Origin: Cognatazoarcus halotolerans
GTDB taxonomy: Bacteria > Pseudomonadota > Gammaproteobacteria > Burkholderiales > Rhodocyclaceae
Direction: 5' to 3'
Length of the DNA: 64,000 nucleotides
Assembly (NCBI RefSeq): GCF_009800965.1
Contig: NZ_WUAF01000001.1
Location: forward strand, 124,001-188,000
A program made the position numbers and the translations under genes. The notes under the pieces are model-generated. The model saw only the letters and a list, made by a program, of their open reading frames with translations, ran no database searches and had not been told where the DNA came from. Positions 34,144 through 44,469 of this stretch are shown here, in pieces; the stretch's first letter is position 1; each line of letters opens with the position of its first letter.

Positions 34144-35578
34144 TCAGGCGGTCGCCCGCAGGCTGTACCGGGCGGGCATTCATCGGATAAAGCCGCGAAA
34201 AGATGCCGATCTGCTCCGCCGACAGCGAAACCGGCTGCTTCATCACCATCCACAACACCCCTTCCGTGCAGGGTGGGGTCGTCAGTGAGCCCATGTAGGT
34301 GTAGTAACGCCGATCTTCCGGCAACAACTGGTTGAGATCGATTGACACGTCAGGCGCATAGCCGACGTTCTTTTCGAGCGGCAGATTGTTCCACAGCGTC
34401 TGCACCAGCGGATGATCCGAACCGCGCTGCAGCAGCACTGCAACAACCGCGAGGCGACCGTCGAGATCCTTGTGCACCAGGTGAGCAACCATGTCGAACC
34501 CCCTGCCGTTGATGCGCTCTTCGGACGGGCGGTGGAAATGGAACTGGACCAGATCGTACTGGCGACCCATGACGCGGATGGTACTGCCCTCGCCGACATT
34601 CACCTGGACGGTGTGACCGTTGTCGATGATCCTGAAATACGTGGGTTTGTAGTCGAATTCGATCGGCTGCAGATCGACCCGGATGCCGTCGCGCACGTCG
34701 ATCGGGGACTGCCGGCCGCCTTTCGCGCACTGTGCGTATTCCGGCCTCAGCGTACCCCAGCTCTCCGGGCCGCCTGGGCCGGAGTAGTCCCAGTGGATCT
34801 CGTGGTGTTCTACCACCGGTGGCATGTCGACCTTCGGCGCGGCATGCGCGACCAACACCTTGCGAGCCGGTCGTGACGGTACTCGCCGGGGCGCCCGGTG
34901 CTCGACCGGAGGCGGTGCGGCATGCACTGTCTCGTGCGCCACGGCGGGTGCCGGTTCCGGAGCGGGTGGAGGCGGAAGCTTGATCAGCGGTGCTCTCGGC
35001 GCAGCTGCTTCGGCAGGTGCCTCGGCACCGTGGGCCTCGGCGGGCGCAGCATGGCCGTCGGCCACGGTGCGCTTTTCGGGCGGCGTATCTGTCTCGGCCG
35101 GACGGTAGTCGGCATGGCGGGCCGAGCCGGTCTCCTTTTCCGCGCTCGCGGCACGACCCGCCTCGACCGCGACTTTCTGCAGATCATCGACCGAAGGCGG
35201 CTTGCATACTTCGTACCACAGGCGCTCGTCTACGCTGCGCGGAGCGGCATTCATGACCTTGGGCTCGGCGACGCGCTCCTCGCGAATCAGGTGCGCGTCC
35301 CTGTCGAGATAGGCCCGCTTGATCGTGGTGAAGGTGCCAGTACGGCAGTCATAACGGTTGAGCGCCTTGATCACCTTGTAGCCTGCCTTGTCCGCTTCCT
35401 CGTCGGGCAACACGATGCGTCCCCAGGCGACCTTCGTTCCTGGGTCCGATTGCAGGATGCTGGCACGGTCGATCTCGGCCTTTCGCGCCTGCGAGCCGGA
35501 CACGGAAACCCAATCGGCAGCCTGCAACGAGCCACCGGACGCAATCGCCAAAATGAACAACACGGGACGCAAACGCAT
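34127..35578 (-). CDS. Adhesin-E-like domain fused to alpha-carbonic anhydrase, exported
   Basis: 483 residues from MRLRPVLFIL (GGAG nine bases upstream), with a signal peptide to about residue 20 (LQA). Residues about 21-130 resemble the surface-adhesin protein E domain (WVSVSGSQARKAEIDRAS, GYKVIKALNRYDC). A Pro/Ala/His-rich spacer spans about 130-245. The alpha-carbonic anhydrase domain (about 247-475) has HWDYSG, QSPIDV, the zinc ligands QFHFH and VAHLVH, and SLTTPPCTEGV. The Glu usually next to the third zinc His is replaced. It probably interconverts CO2 and bicarbonate in the periplasm or at the surface. The adhesin-domain fusion is the unusual part. Confidence 0.88.
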   Translation of the reverse strand: MRLRPVLFILAIASGGSLQAADWVSVSGSQARKAEIDRASILQSDPGTKVAWGRIVLPDEEADKAGYKVIKALNRYDCRTGTFTTIKRAYLDRDAHLIREERVAEPKVMNAAPRSVDERLWYEVCKPPSVDDLQKVAVEAGRAASAEKETGSARHADYRPAETDTPPEKRTVADGHAAPAEAHGAEAPAEAAAPRAPLIKLPPPPAPEPAPAVAHETVHAAPPPVEHRAPRRVPSRPARKVLVAHAAPKVDMPPVVEHHEIHWDYSGPGGPESWGTLRPEYAQCAKGGRQSPIDVRDGIRVDLQPIEFDYKPTYFRIIDNGHTVQVNVGEGSTIRVMGRQYDLVQFHFHRPSEERINGRGFDMVAHLVHKDLDGRLAVVAVLLQRGSDHPLVQTLWNNLPLEKNVGYAPDVSIDLNQLLPEDRRYYTYMGSLTTPPCTEGVLWMVMKQPVSLSAEQIGIFSRLYPMNARPVQPAGDRLIKESR

Positions 35579-35763
35579 GATCCGGCTCCACAAGGTTCGG
35601 GCGGCGCGACTGCCGCATTCACCCTAGGTATTCGGCCAGACCGGGGCAGACTTGAGCCTCGCGGGTCGCCCGTGCATGGGTCCCGCCTCCCGGCTTGCAG
35701 GCTGCGCCGCCGCACAGTAAGTTGCGTCCTCTGTCACGCACCACCGGTTTCAACGGAGTTCTC

Positions 35764-36603
35764 ATGTCTGCAAGCGCCATTCCCAACGTCCTCACCATCG
35801 CCGGAACCGACCCCTCCGGCGGTGCCGGGGTCCTCGCCGACCTCAAGGCCTTCTCGGCGCTCGGCGCGTTCGGCTGCGCGGTGATCGCCGCGCTGACGGC
35901 CCAGAACACCCGTGCGGTGACCGGGGTGCATACCCCACCGGTGGAATTTCTCAAGCTGCAGATCGACACGCTCTTCGAGGATGTGCGCATCGATGCGGTC
36001 AAGCTCGGCATGCTCGGCACCGCCGACATCGTCCGCACGGTGGCCGACCGGCTGGCCCATTTCAAGCCGGCCCATGTCGTGCTCGATCCGGTGATGGTCG
36101 CGAAGAGCGGCGATCACCTGCTCGCGAAGAGCGCCGTGGCGATGCTCAAGGAAGCGCTCATGCCGCAGGCCGGCATGATCACCCCAAACCTGCCCGAAGC
36201 CGGTGTGCTACTCGAGCAGCGCCCCCCGGAATCGGTCAAGGAGATGTACCGGGCCGCCGAGCGCCTGCGCGAGATGCTGCCGATCTCGAGCGAGCGCTGG
36301 GTCCTTCTAAAGGGCGGCCACCTGCCGGGCAACGAACTGGTCGACCTGCTTTTCGACGGCGACCGCATGATCGAGATGCGCGCCATGCGCATCGACACCC
36401 CGAACACCCACGGCACCGGCTGCACGCTGTCGTCCGCCATCGCCGCGCTGTTGCCCCAGCGCACCCGCGAGTTCCAACCGGTCGCCGCCGCCGTGCGCGA
36501 TGCCCAGAACTACCTGCAGGGCGCGATCGCCGCCGCAGGCGCGCTCAAGGTCGGCGAGGGGCACGGGCCGGTGCATCACTTCTACCGCCTGTGGCGCGGC
36601 TGA
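35764..36603 (+). CDS. thiD: Hydroxymethylpyrimidine/phosphomethylpyrimidine kinase
   Basis: 279 residues. The start MSASAIPNVL has GGAG seven bases upstream. Ribokinase fold with LTIAGTDPSGGAGVLADLKA, VKLGMLG, LDPVMVAKSGDHLL and the intact anion-hole/catalytic motif THGTGCTLSSAIAALL. The substrate- and ATP-binding residues of functional ThiD are therefore present. It phosphorylates HMP and HMP-P to HMP-PP for thiamine synthesis in the cytosol. A second, degenerate homologue is at 57067. The upstream neighbour is unrelated. The gene is convergent with the sucrose-phosphorylase-like gene, with stops adjacent. Confidence 0.93.
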   Translation: MSASAIPNVLTIAGTDPSGGAGVLADLKAFSALGAFGCAVIAALTAQNTRAVTGVHTPPVEFLKLQIDTLFEDVRIDAVKLGMLGTADIVRTVADRLAHFKPAHVVLDPVMVAKSGDHLLAKSAVAMLKEALMPQAGMITPNLPEAGVLLEQRPPESVKEMYRAAERLREMLPISSERWVLLKGGHLPGNELVDLLFDGDRMIEMRAMRIDTPNTHGTGCTLSSAIAALLPQRTREFQPVAAAVRDAQNYLQGAIAAAGALKVGEGHGPVHHFYRLWRG

Positions 36604-38046
36604 TCACAAGCGGAAGACCTGCTCCTCGCCCCCGTCGACATCGCTGCAGCTCACGGTGGATGTCTTGAAGCGCAGATCGATCAGCACCAGGCAGTAGTGC
36701 TCGCTGCAGCGCCAGCCCATCGAGACGCTGCTGTCGTTGGAGTAATGGAGTTCGAAATCGCCGTCGAAGGCCGGGTGGTGACTGCGCAGTCTCATCAAGC
36801 GCAGGAGCCGCTGCACTACCGGGAGCCGCGTTGCGGCGGCCGCTTCTTCAAGGCTGTAGTAGTGACGATTGATGTCGCGCGACTCGCCGCTGCGCGCCAT
36901 CAGCTCGGCGTCGTTGGTGCCAGCCAGCAGGCCCACGTAGTAGACCTGCGGAACGCCCGGGGCGAACAGCTGTATCGCCCGGGCGGCAATGTAGGCATCG
37001 TCGTTGCGCATCAACGCATCGTAGAAGGTGCAGGTCAGCTGGTAGATGGCACCGACGCTGTGCACATTGGCTGCCGAGCCGCGCAGGATGGGGTCGGCGC
37101 TGCGCTCGGAAACGTTCTGGATCAGGACCTCGATACGCTCCTTCGGCAGGATGTCCTCGACGTCGGGGATGCAGATCCCGTCGTGGGTATCGAGCACCGT
37201 GATCTGCTGGTGCGGACACATCCGCAGCCACGCCTTGAGGTACTTGCTGTCCGCGTCGAGCAGCGAATACAGCACCAGCGGCGGCAATGCAAAGGCGTAG
37301 CACCACATCCTGCGGTCGGCGATCGCATGCTGCCAGCTCGGGTGGTCGTGCACCTCTGGCAGCACCTCGCTGCCGAACTCGGCCGCTTTGTCGCGAAACC
37401 ATTCGAGGATCTTCCACACCTGCGGTTCGACCAGAAAGCAGCTGCTGCCGATTTCCTTGGTGGTGTAGCCGAAGGCGTCGAGCCGGAAGAGCTTGACCCC
37501 GCGCGCCGACATGAAACGCAGGTTGTCCGCCATTAGCGCGAAGGTTTCGGCCGAACGATAGTCGAGGTCGACCTGCTGCTCGGTGAAGGTGCACCACACC
37601 CTCCGCTGGCTGCCGTCGGCAAAGCGCACCAGCCGGAAAGGCTCCTTTTCCTTTCGGATGTGGATCTTGGCGAGGTCGTCGGACGAGATGTCGCCGAGCG
37701 CATCCACGTCGATGAAAAGCGGCGCGAAGGGAGAGGCCGCCCCCTGGCGCAGGTAATCCCGGAATTCGGGCGATTCGTCGGAGAGGTGATTGAGCACCAG
37801 ATCAAGGCACAGGTCAAAGCGCCCGGCGAGTCGTTCGAGGTGCTCCCAGCCCCCGAATCGCGGATCGATCTCCTGATGGGTAAGCGGCGAAAATCCGCCA
37901 TCGGCATTCGACGGAAACGGCGGCAGGAGATGAAGCCCGCCAATCGTCTCGCCGACCGGCCCGGACAGGAAGCGCTCCAGATCACCGAGATCGCGACCGA
38001 TCCGGTCCGGGTACACAATCAATTGCACGGCATTTCTCAAACCCAT
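36604..38046 (-). CDS. Sucrose-phosphorylase-like GH13 enzyme
   Basis: 480 residues from MGLRNAVQLIVYPDRIGRD; family members start similarly and AGGTGGGA precedes it. The catalytic nucleophile is in FRLDAFGYTTKEIG, the acid/base in LPEVHDHP, and the transition-state Asp in LDTHDGI. HLLPPFPSNADGGFSP and LVLNHLSDESPEF are typical of GH13 subfamily 18. Such enzymes split sucrose, glucosylglycerate or sucrose phosphate with phosphate to give glucose-1-phosphate; the exact substrate cannot be decided here. No sugar transporter or invertase is nearby. It is divergent from riboswitch-controlled thiC. Confidence 0.86.
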   Translation of the reverse strand: MGLRNAVQLIVYPDRIGRDLGDLERFLSGPVGETIGGLHLLPPFPSNADGGFSPLTHQEIDPRFGGWEHLERLAGRFDLCLDLVLNHLSDESPEFRDYLRQGAASPFAPLFIDVDALGDISSDDLAKIHIRKEKEPFRLVRFADGSQRRVWCTFTEQQVDLDYRSAETFALMADNLRFMSARGVKLFRLDAFGYTTKEIGSSCFLVEPQVWKILEWFRDKAAEFGSEVLPEVHDHPSWQHAIADRRMWCYAFALPPLVLYSLLDADSKYLKAWLRMCPHQQITVLDTHDGICIPDVEDILPKERIEVLIQNVSERSADPILRGSAANVHSVGAIYQLTCTFYDALMRNDDAYIAARAIQLFAPGVPQVYYVGLLAGTNDAELMARSGESRDINRHYYSLEEAAAATRLPVVQRLLRLMRLRSHHPAFDGDFELHYSNDSSVSMGWRCSEHYCLVLIDLRFKTSTVSCSDVDGGEEQVFRL

Positions 38047-38245
38047 TCCCACCTCGCCGAAATCGGCCGATCGCCAGCCTGTCAGCGAACAGTGTGCGGC
38101 AATGTGCGTCACGAAGCCACCCGCGGCCGCCCCCCGAGCGTGACGAAAACCGGGTTCGACGGCCGATCCGGCACACCGATCGATGCGCGTCCGCGTGGCT
38201 GGCGAAGCGTCTATTTACAGCCACCCGGCCAGAGCGTAAGGTTCG

Positions 38246-40303
<2,058 letters not shown>

Positions 40304-40329
40304 GCACGTATCGGATCTCCACTTGAAGA

Positions 40330-40357
40330 ACGGGCCACGCAAGTGGCCCGTCTTATT
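40330..40357 (+). terminator. thiC intrinsic terminator
   Basis: Perfect 9-bp stem ACGGGCCAC/GTGGCCCGT with a GCAA tetraloop, followed by CTTATTT, about 27 bases past the thiC stop. Confidence 0.85.
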
Positions 40358-40554
40358 TGGCCGTCCACCACAAGCAGTGCGCGCCGTCCGGTCGTGTTGT
40401 TTTAACGGCCGCGCCTCACCTTACCCTCATTGACATATTTCCTTTGCTCACGGCGCATGTTGTTTGTCGAGAATTTTTACATCGCCACCCGGCGAAAAAA
40501 CCCACATGATCGCAACACGTTGAAAAGAAGATGAATTTTTAACAACCACCTCTT
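40358..40554. other. AT-rich upstream region of the PEP-CTERM gene
   Basis: About 200 bases without a coding frame, clearly more AT-rich than the surroundings. It lies between the thiC terminator and a sigma-54 promoter, so it is the likely place for activator binding (PrsR-type enhancers are known upstream of some PEP-CTERM genes). No defined repeat was identified. Confidence 0.5.
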
Positions 40555-40570
40555 TGGAATGCTACTTGCA
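40555..40570 (+). promoter_or_regulatory. Sigma-54 promoter of the PEP-CTERM gene
   Basis: TTGGAATGCTACTTGCA: GG at 40556 and GC at 40568 with exactly ten bases between, and a perfect TTGCA -12 element. The start would be near 40581, about 64 bases before the ATG. PEP-CTERM genes are often driven by sigma-54 with PrsK/PrsR. Confidence 0.75.
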
Positions 40571-40644
40571 TCAATGACGCGACGAGGGGCGGGGCAACGT
40601 TCCCACGTTTGCCCATGTTGCAACCAGCGAAGGTAGGAACCACC

Positions 40645-41421
40645 ATGAAAATATTCAACAAAGCTGTACTGGCCGGCGTGATCGGCTTGGTTTTCAGCGG
40701 AATCGTTTCAGCTGCGCCAATCTACTGGACGGACTGGACTGGCGGCGATCTTGATCCCGGCGCGGGCTTCCAGGGACAGGGCACGATTACCACTACGACA
40801 TCGACCGTCACGGTCACCTACACAAATGGCAACGGTATCGGCTTCTACCAGTCCAGTGGCGGGGTCGACTACTACCAGAACGGTCACAGTGGTCGCGACG
40901 ACACCATCTCCCCCTATACCAGCAGCGTCGTTGACAACAGCCCGACCGGCACGGACATCATCGCACTGAGCCGCGCGGGTGACCAAACGCTGACGTTCTC
41001 GCAGTCCATCGCTAATCCGGTCTTCGCGTTCGTCAGCCTGAACGGCAACGGCTACGCATTCCTCAATCAGGATTTCAACATCCTCAGCGTCGGCGGCGTG
41101 GACGGCAATGCCTGCGGCTACTGGGGCTGCGGCGGCGTCACAAAGGTGGTCGTCGACCTCGGTGGAGGCAACTTCCTCTATAAATTGAACAGTTCCAATG
41201 TGGGCGGCAGCGAGCCGCACGGCGTGATCCAGTTCACCGGCGCGTTCGACACGCTGACCTGGACCAGCGCTACCAATGAATACTGGAACGGCTTCACGGT
41301 CGGTGTTCAGGGCACGGCCACGGAAGTCTTTCCGCCGAGCAGAGTTCCCGAGCCTGCCACGCTCATACTCATGAGCCTAGGTCTTGTCGGACTGGCCACT
41401 GTTCGTCGACGCCGCGCCTGA
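40645..41421 (+). CDS. PEP-CTERM sorting-domain protein of unknown function
   Basis: 258 residues from MKIFNKAVLAG (TAGGA upstream). Signal peptide to about residue 23 (VSA). The mature part is rich in Gly, Thr, Ser, Asn and Tyr, low in charge, and probably beta-structured (WTDWTGGDLDPGAGFQGQG; SVGGVDGNACGYWGCGGVTK). The C-terminus VPEPATLILMSLGLVGLA plus RRRRA is a canonical PEP-CTERM signal for exosortase processing. Such proteins are exported and often glycosylated components of extracellular matrix or floc. It has its own sigma-54 promoter and terminator, so it is a single-gene unit. Confidence 0.9.
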   Translation: MKIFNKAVLAGVIGLVFSGIVSAAPIYWTDWTGGDLDPGAGFQGQGTITTTTSTVTVTYTNGNGIGFYQSSGGVDYYQNGHSGRDDTISPYTSSVVDNSPTGTDIIALSRAGDQTLTFSQSIANPVFAFVSLNGNGYAFLNQDFNILSVGGVDGNACGYWGCGGVTKVVVDLGGGNFLYKLNSSNVGGSEPHGVIQFTGAFDTLTWTSATNEYWNGFTVGVQGTATEVFPPSRVPEPATLILMSLGLVGLATVRRRRA

Positions 41422-41440
41422 ACCATCCGTGACCTGGATT

Positions 41441-41468
41441 CGGCGGCGAAAGCCGCCGTTTTCGTTTT
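41441..41468 (+). terminator. Intrinsic terminator after the PEP-CTERM gene
   Basis: 7-bp GC stem CGGCGGC/GCCGCCG with a GAAA tetraloop, followed by TTTTCGTTTT. Confidence 0.9.
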
Positions 41469-41791
41469 GGCCGCCCTGCGCGCTTCGCCCCCTTACACAA
41501 CAGCCGGCCACTGTTCATCTGGCGCCCCGCTTAACGGAAGCACCCAATGTTTGGGATGGCACGCCGCACTACCGTGAGGCCGGTTTGCTGACCTCGGCGT
41601 CATCGCCTCGGCTTACCGGAGATGTTATGGCAGACCTCGTACTTGCTTTCGAATTGGTGGCTGACGATATGGATATCGCGCCTCGGTAACCATGATCGGC
41701 CAGACGAAGCGCATGATCACAGGTGCCGCACGCGAACCCTGCCTCGTCGACAACCTCCCTTGTGATCGTCAATGCAGCCACGAAGTACGAA
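41469..41791. other. Region without a clear gene; possible 20-codon frame
   Basis: About 320 bases after the terminator. The only notable frame is 41627-41689, ATG GCA to TAA, 20 codons (MADLVLAFEL...) with GGAG seven bases upstream. It could be a tiny peptide or chance. No promoter or RNA gene was recognised. Confidence 0.35.
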
Positions 41792-42484
41792 ATGAAGTTT
41801 GCCGCCAGCCGTTTCATGCACGCCTCGGGCGGAATCCGTTACCACTTGCGGGCGATACGCTACCGGCAGACGCTTTGGACACCGTTTCGCGCCGCGCTGG
41901 CTAGCTGGCTCGATTGCTGGCGGCCAGCCTGCCGACGCCTGGTGGTGATCGGGCCGAGCGGTGGACATACCCTGCCCGCCGGCCTGTTCGCACGCTTCGA
42001 CGACGTTACGGCACTCGAACCGGACCCGGTGGCGCGCGTCATCCTGCGCCGCCGACAGGCGGACTGCAAACTGCGTTTCGAATCGTTCGACTGCCTGTCT
42101 AACGCAGCTGGCATGGGCGAACTGGCCGGGCGTTTTGGCGACCGGGCCTTGCTTTTCTGCAATGTCCTCGGCCAAGTTGGCTGCCCCGATCCCGATGGCT
42201 GGTCGGAGTGCCTCGCGACGCGGCTGTCCGGATGCCACTGGGCGAGCTGGCACGATGTGATTTCGACAAACCGTCAACCGATGCGAACGGACCCGGTCGA
42301 GATGGCGGCGACGCAATCCCTCGAATCCATCCTCGGCCGCTTCTGGCCAGGTGGCGAACTACCCTTGATCGATCATGGCACGCTGGCGCTGGGACGGGAC
42401 GGGCCTCACGCCTATGCGACCTGGGCGCTCACGCCGACGGCGAACCACCTCATCGAATGGTGCAGTCATGCAGCTCGGCCGTGA
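41792..42484 (+). CDS. Methyltransferase-like protein of unknown function
   Basis: 230 residues from ATG 41792; a GTG at 41723 would add 23 residues and the start is not certain. The segment LVVIGPSGGHTLP resembles the SAM-binding glycine motif I of class I methyltransferases, followed by VTALEPDPVARVILRR, which fits the acidic motif at the end of strand 2, and ALLFCNVLGQVG, which fits motif IV. Sequence similarity is weak and no substrate domain is recognised. A C-terminal segment DHGTLALGRDGPHAYATWAL completes the fold. It stands alone between the PEP-CTERM gene and a diguanylate cyclase. Confidence 0.65.
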   Translation: MKFAASRFMHASGGIRYHLRAIRYRQTLWTPFRAALASWLDCWRPACRRLVVIGPSGGHTLPAGLFARFDDVTALEPDPVARVILRRRQADCKLRFESFDCLSNAAGMGELAGRFGDRALLFCNVLGQVGCPDPDGWSECLATRLSGCHWASWHDVISTNRQPMRTDPVEMAATQSLESILGRFWPGGELPLIDHGTLALGRDGPHAYATWALTPTANHLIEWCSHAARP

Positions 42485-42691
42485 ATTAAAGTTTTACAGT
42501 TGCGCACCGATACGTACTCCGTAGTCCCCCATGCCCGGCAAGGGCTTGATCCGCTCGTACCACCCGACGCACTTTTCCGATTCCGATGCCCCCGCTTCCG
42601 GGCACAAGGGATCGTGGAACAACGCTCCGCAGGAAGCTTCAGGTAAATCCGGACCCGCCGAACGCGAGGCGGTTTCGGCGCGGGAGCCCCG

Positions 42692-44176
42692 ATGACGGCA
42701 TTGCACAAGCGCGACACGCGATACCGGCCACGCACACTCGTTGGCGCGGTCGCACTGTTCCTGCTGCTCGATTTCAGCATCCTCGCGCTCAATTACCGGA
42801 TTTCGTGGGACGTCGATCGCGACGCCGTCGCCATCAACCTGGCAGGCCGTCAGCGCATGTTGTCTCAGCGAATCACCAAAAGCTTGCTGCTGATGCGCGC
42901 TGCGGAAACGACAATCGACCGCGAGCAGGCCCGTAGCGCCTTCATCAACAGCTTCACCTTGTTCGGTTCGACGCTCGAGGCTTTCGATCGGGGCGGGAAG
43001 GCCACCGGCGGCGACGGGCGCGATGTTCTGTTGAAGGCCGTGAAGGGCGAGGCCCGCAAGACGATCACCGCTGCGCTGGCTCGCTGGCATCCGCTCTCCC
43101 TGACCCTCGCGCCGGCGGCAAACCCCGGCAGCAACGGCGGTGAAGACGCGATACGTGCAGCCATCGGGCAGCGCGACGAAATGCTCGATCTGATGAATCG
43201 CCTCACCTCGCAGATGGAAGCCGACTCGATGGCTCGCACGGCACGCCTCCGACAGATCCAGGGGGTGGCGTTCGCCCTCGCCTTCTTCAATTTCCTCGCA
43301 ATCCTGCGCATGCTCCACAATCGCTACTGCGCTCTGCTCGACCATCAGCGCGAACTCAACAGCATGCTCGAGGAGATCGGCGCCGGGGTGGTACTGCTCG
43401 ACGCGGAAAAGCGCATCCAGCGCGCCAACACCGCCGCGGCCCGGTTGCTGGGACAAAGCGCGGATGCACTCACCGGGAGACGCATCAACGAGTTGCTCAG
43501 CCCGCAGGACGACTGCTGGCACGGCATACGCAGCGACGGGAGCGAATTCCATGCCGAACTCGTGCCCGGCAGAATAGATGGCGCCTGCGGTCCGCTCGAC
43601 CTGCTCACACTGCTCGACGTGACCACCCGGCACCAGCAGCAGGAAAGACTCGAGAAGATGGCCAAGCTCGACGCCCTTACCGGGCTGCCGAATCGTCGGG
43701 CGCTCGAGGAACGGCTCCAGCGGGCGCTTGCGCGCGCCAAGCGCTCTGGCGATCCGCTCGGTGTGGCCTTGGTCGATCTGGACCATTTCAAGGCGGTCAA
43801 CGACACCTACGGCCATGCGGCAGGGGATGCGCTGCTGCAGGCGGTCGCCCGGCGAGCGGGAACGAGCCTGCGTACCGGCGACACCTTTGCGCGGATCGGC
43901 GGCGACGAATTCGTTGCACTGATCGGCCCCGCGCGCGATGCGACCGAGATCCGCACCGCGCTGGAGCGTCTGCACTCCGGCCTGACGGAACCCTTCGATC
44001 TCGGGGTTTGCACCCTCGGGCAGCAATTCAGTATCGGACTGGCGATCTACCCCGACGATGCCGACACCGCCGACGCGCTGCTCCACCATGCCGATCTTTC
44101 CATGTATGGCGGTCGTAGCAAACGACGCGCGTCGAGCGAGGCGCCGAAACCCGCCATACCACCTGCGGCGGGGTAA
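42692..44176 (+). CDS. Diguanylate cyclase with PilJ-type sensor and PAS domain
   Basis: 494 residues; GGGAG five bases before the ATG. N-terminal helix (about 15-35), then a PilJ-like/type IV pilus MCP N-terminal domain ([20 protein letters not shown] near 50), second helix (about 190-210), PAS (about 220-315) and GGDEF (about 325-485) with RIGGDEF intact and RTGD as the RxxD inhibitory site. The same [13 protein letters not shown] pattern occurs in PilJ at 59681, so both may sense a related signal. It probably makes c-di-GMP. The YkgJ gene follows ten bases later. Confidence 0.9.
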   Translation: MTALHKRDTRYRPRTLVGAVALFLLLDFSILALNYRISWDVDRDAVAINLAGRQRMLSQRITKSLLLMRAAETTIDREQARSAFINSFTLFGSTLEAFDRGGKATGGDGRDVLLKAVKGEARKTITAALARWHPLSLTLAPAANPGSNGGEDAIRAAIGQRDEMLDLMNRLTSQMEADSMARTARLRQIQGVAFALAFFNFLAILRMLHNRYCALLDHQRELNSMLEEIGAGVVLLDAEKRIQRANTAAARLLGQSADALTGRRINELLSPQDDCWHGIRSDGSEFHAELVPGRIDGACGPLDLLTLLDVTTRHQQQERLEKMAKLDALTGLPNRRALEERLQRALARAKRSGDPLGVALVDLDHFKAVNDTYGHAAGDALLQAVARRAGTSLRTGDTFARIGGDEFVALIGPARDATEIRTALERLHSGLTEPFDLGVCTLGQQFSIGLAIYPDDADTADALLHHADLSMYGGRSKRRASSEAPKPAIPPAAG

Positions 44177-44186
44177 CATTGGCGCC

Positions 44187-44441
44187 ATGAACTGCCGACC
44201 CGGCTGCGCTGCCTGCTGCATTGCCCCATCAATATCCAGCCCGATCCCCGGCATGCCCGAGGGCAAGCCGGCTGGCGTGCGCTGCATTCAGCTCGACCAG
44301 GGCGATCGCTGCCGCCTGTTCGGTCGCCCCGAGCGCCCCGCGGTGTGTGCGAGCCTCGCGCCGAGCGCCGAGATGTGCGGCGATTCGCGCCACCAGGCGA
44401 TGCGCTACCTCGCCCGGCTGGAGCGCGACACCGGTCCCTGA
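44187..44441 (+). CDS. YkgJ-family Cys-cluster protein
   Basis: 84 residues starting [17 protein letters not shown]. It has six or more conserved Cys in the pattern C..GC..CC, GVRC, CRLF, PAVC and MCG, typical of the YkgJ (UPF0153) family predicted to bind zinc or an iron-sulfur centre. It is shorter than many family members. It is probably co-transcribed with the cyclase upstream. Function unknown. Confidence 0.85.
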   Translation: MNCRPGCAACCIAPSISSPIPGMPEGKPAGVRCIQLDQGDRCRLFGRPERPAVCASLAPSAEMCGDSRHQAMRYLARLERDTGP

Positions 44442-44469
44442 ACGGCAAGGCCCTTCTCGACGGACACGT

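Noticed and set aside
42494-44287. 597-codon minus-strand frame
   Set aside because: It is opposite the PilJ-sensor cyclase, whose GGDEF domain is clear; no motif is seen in the minus frame.
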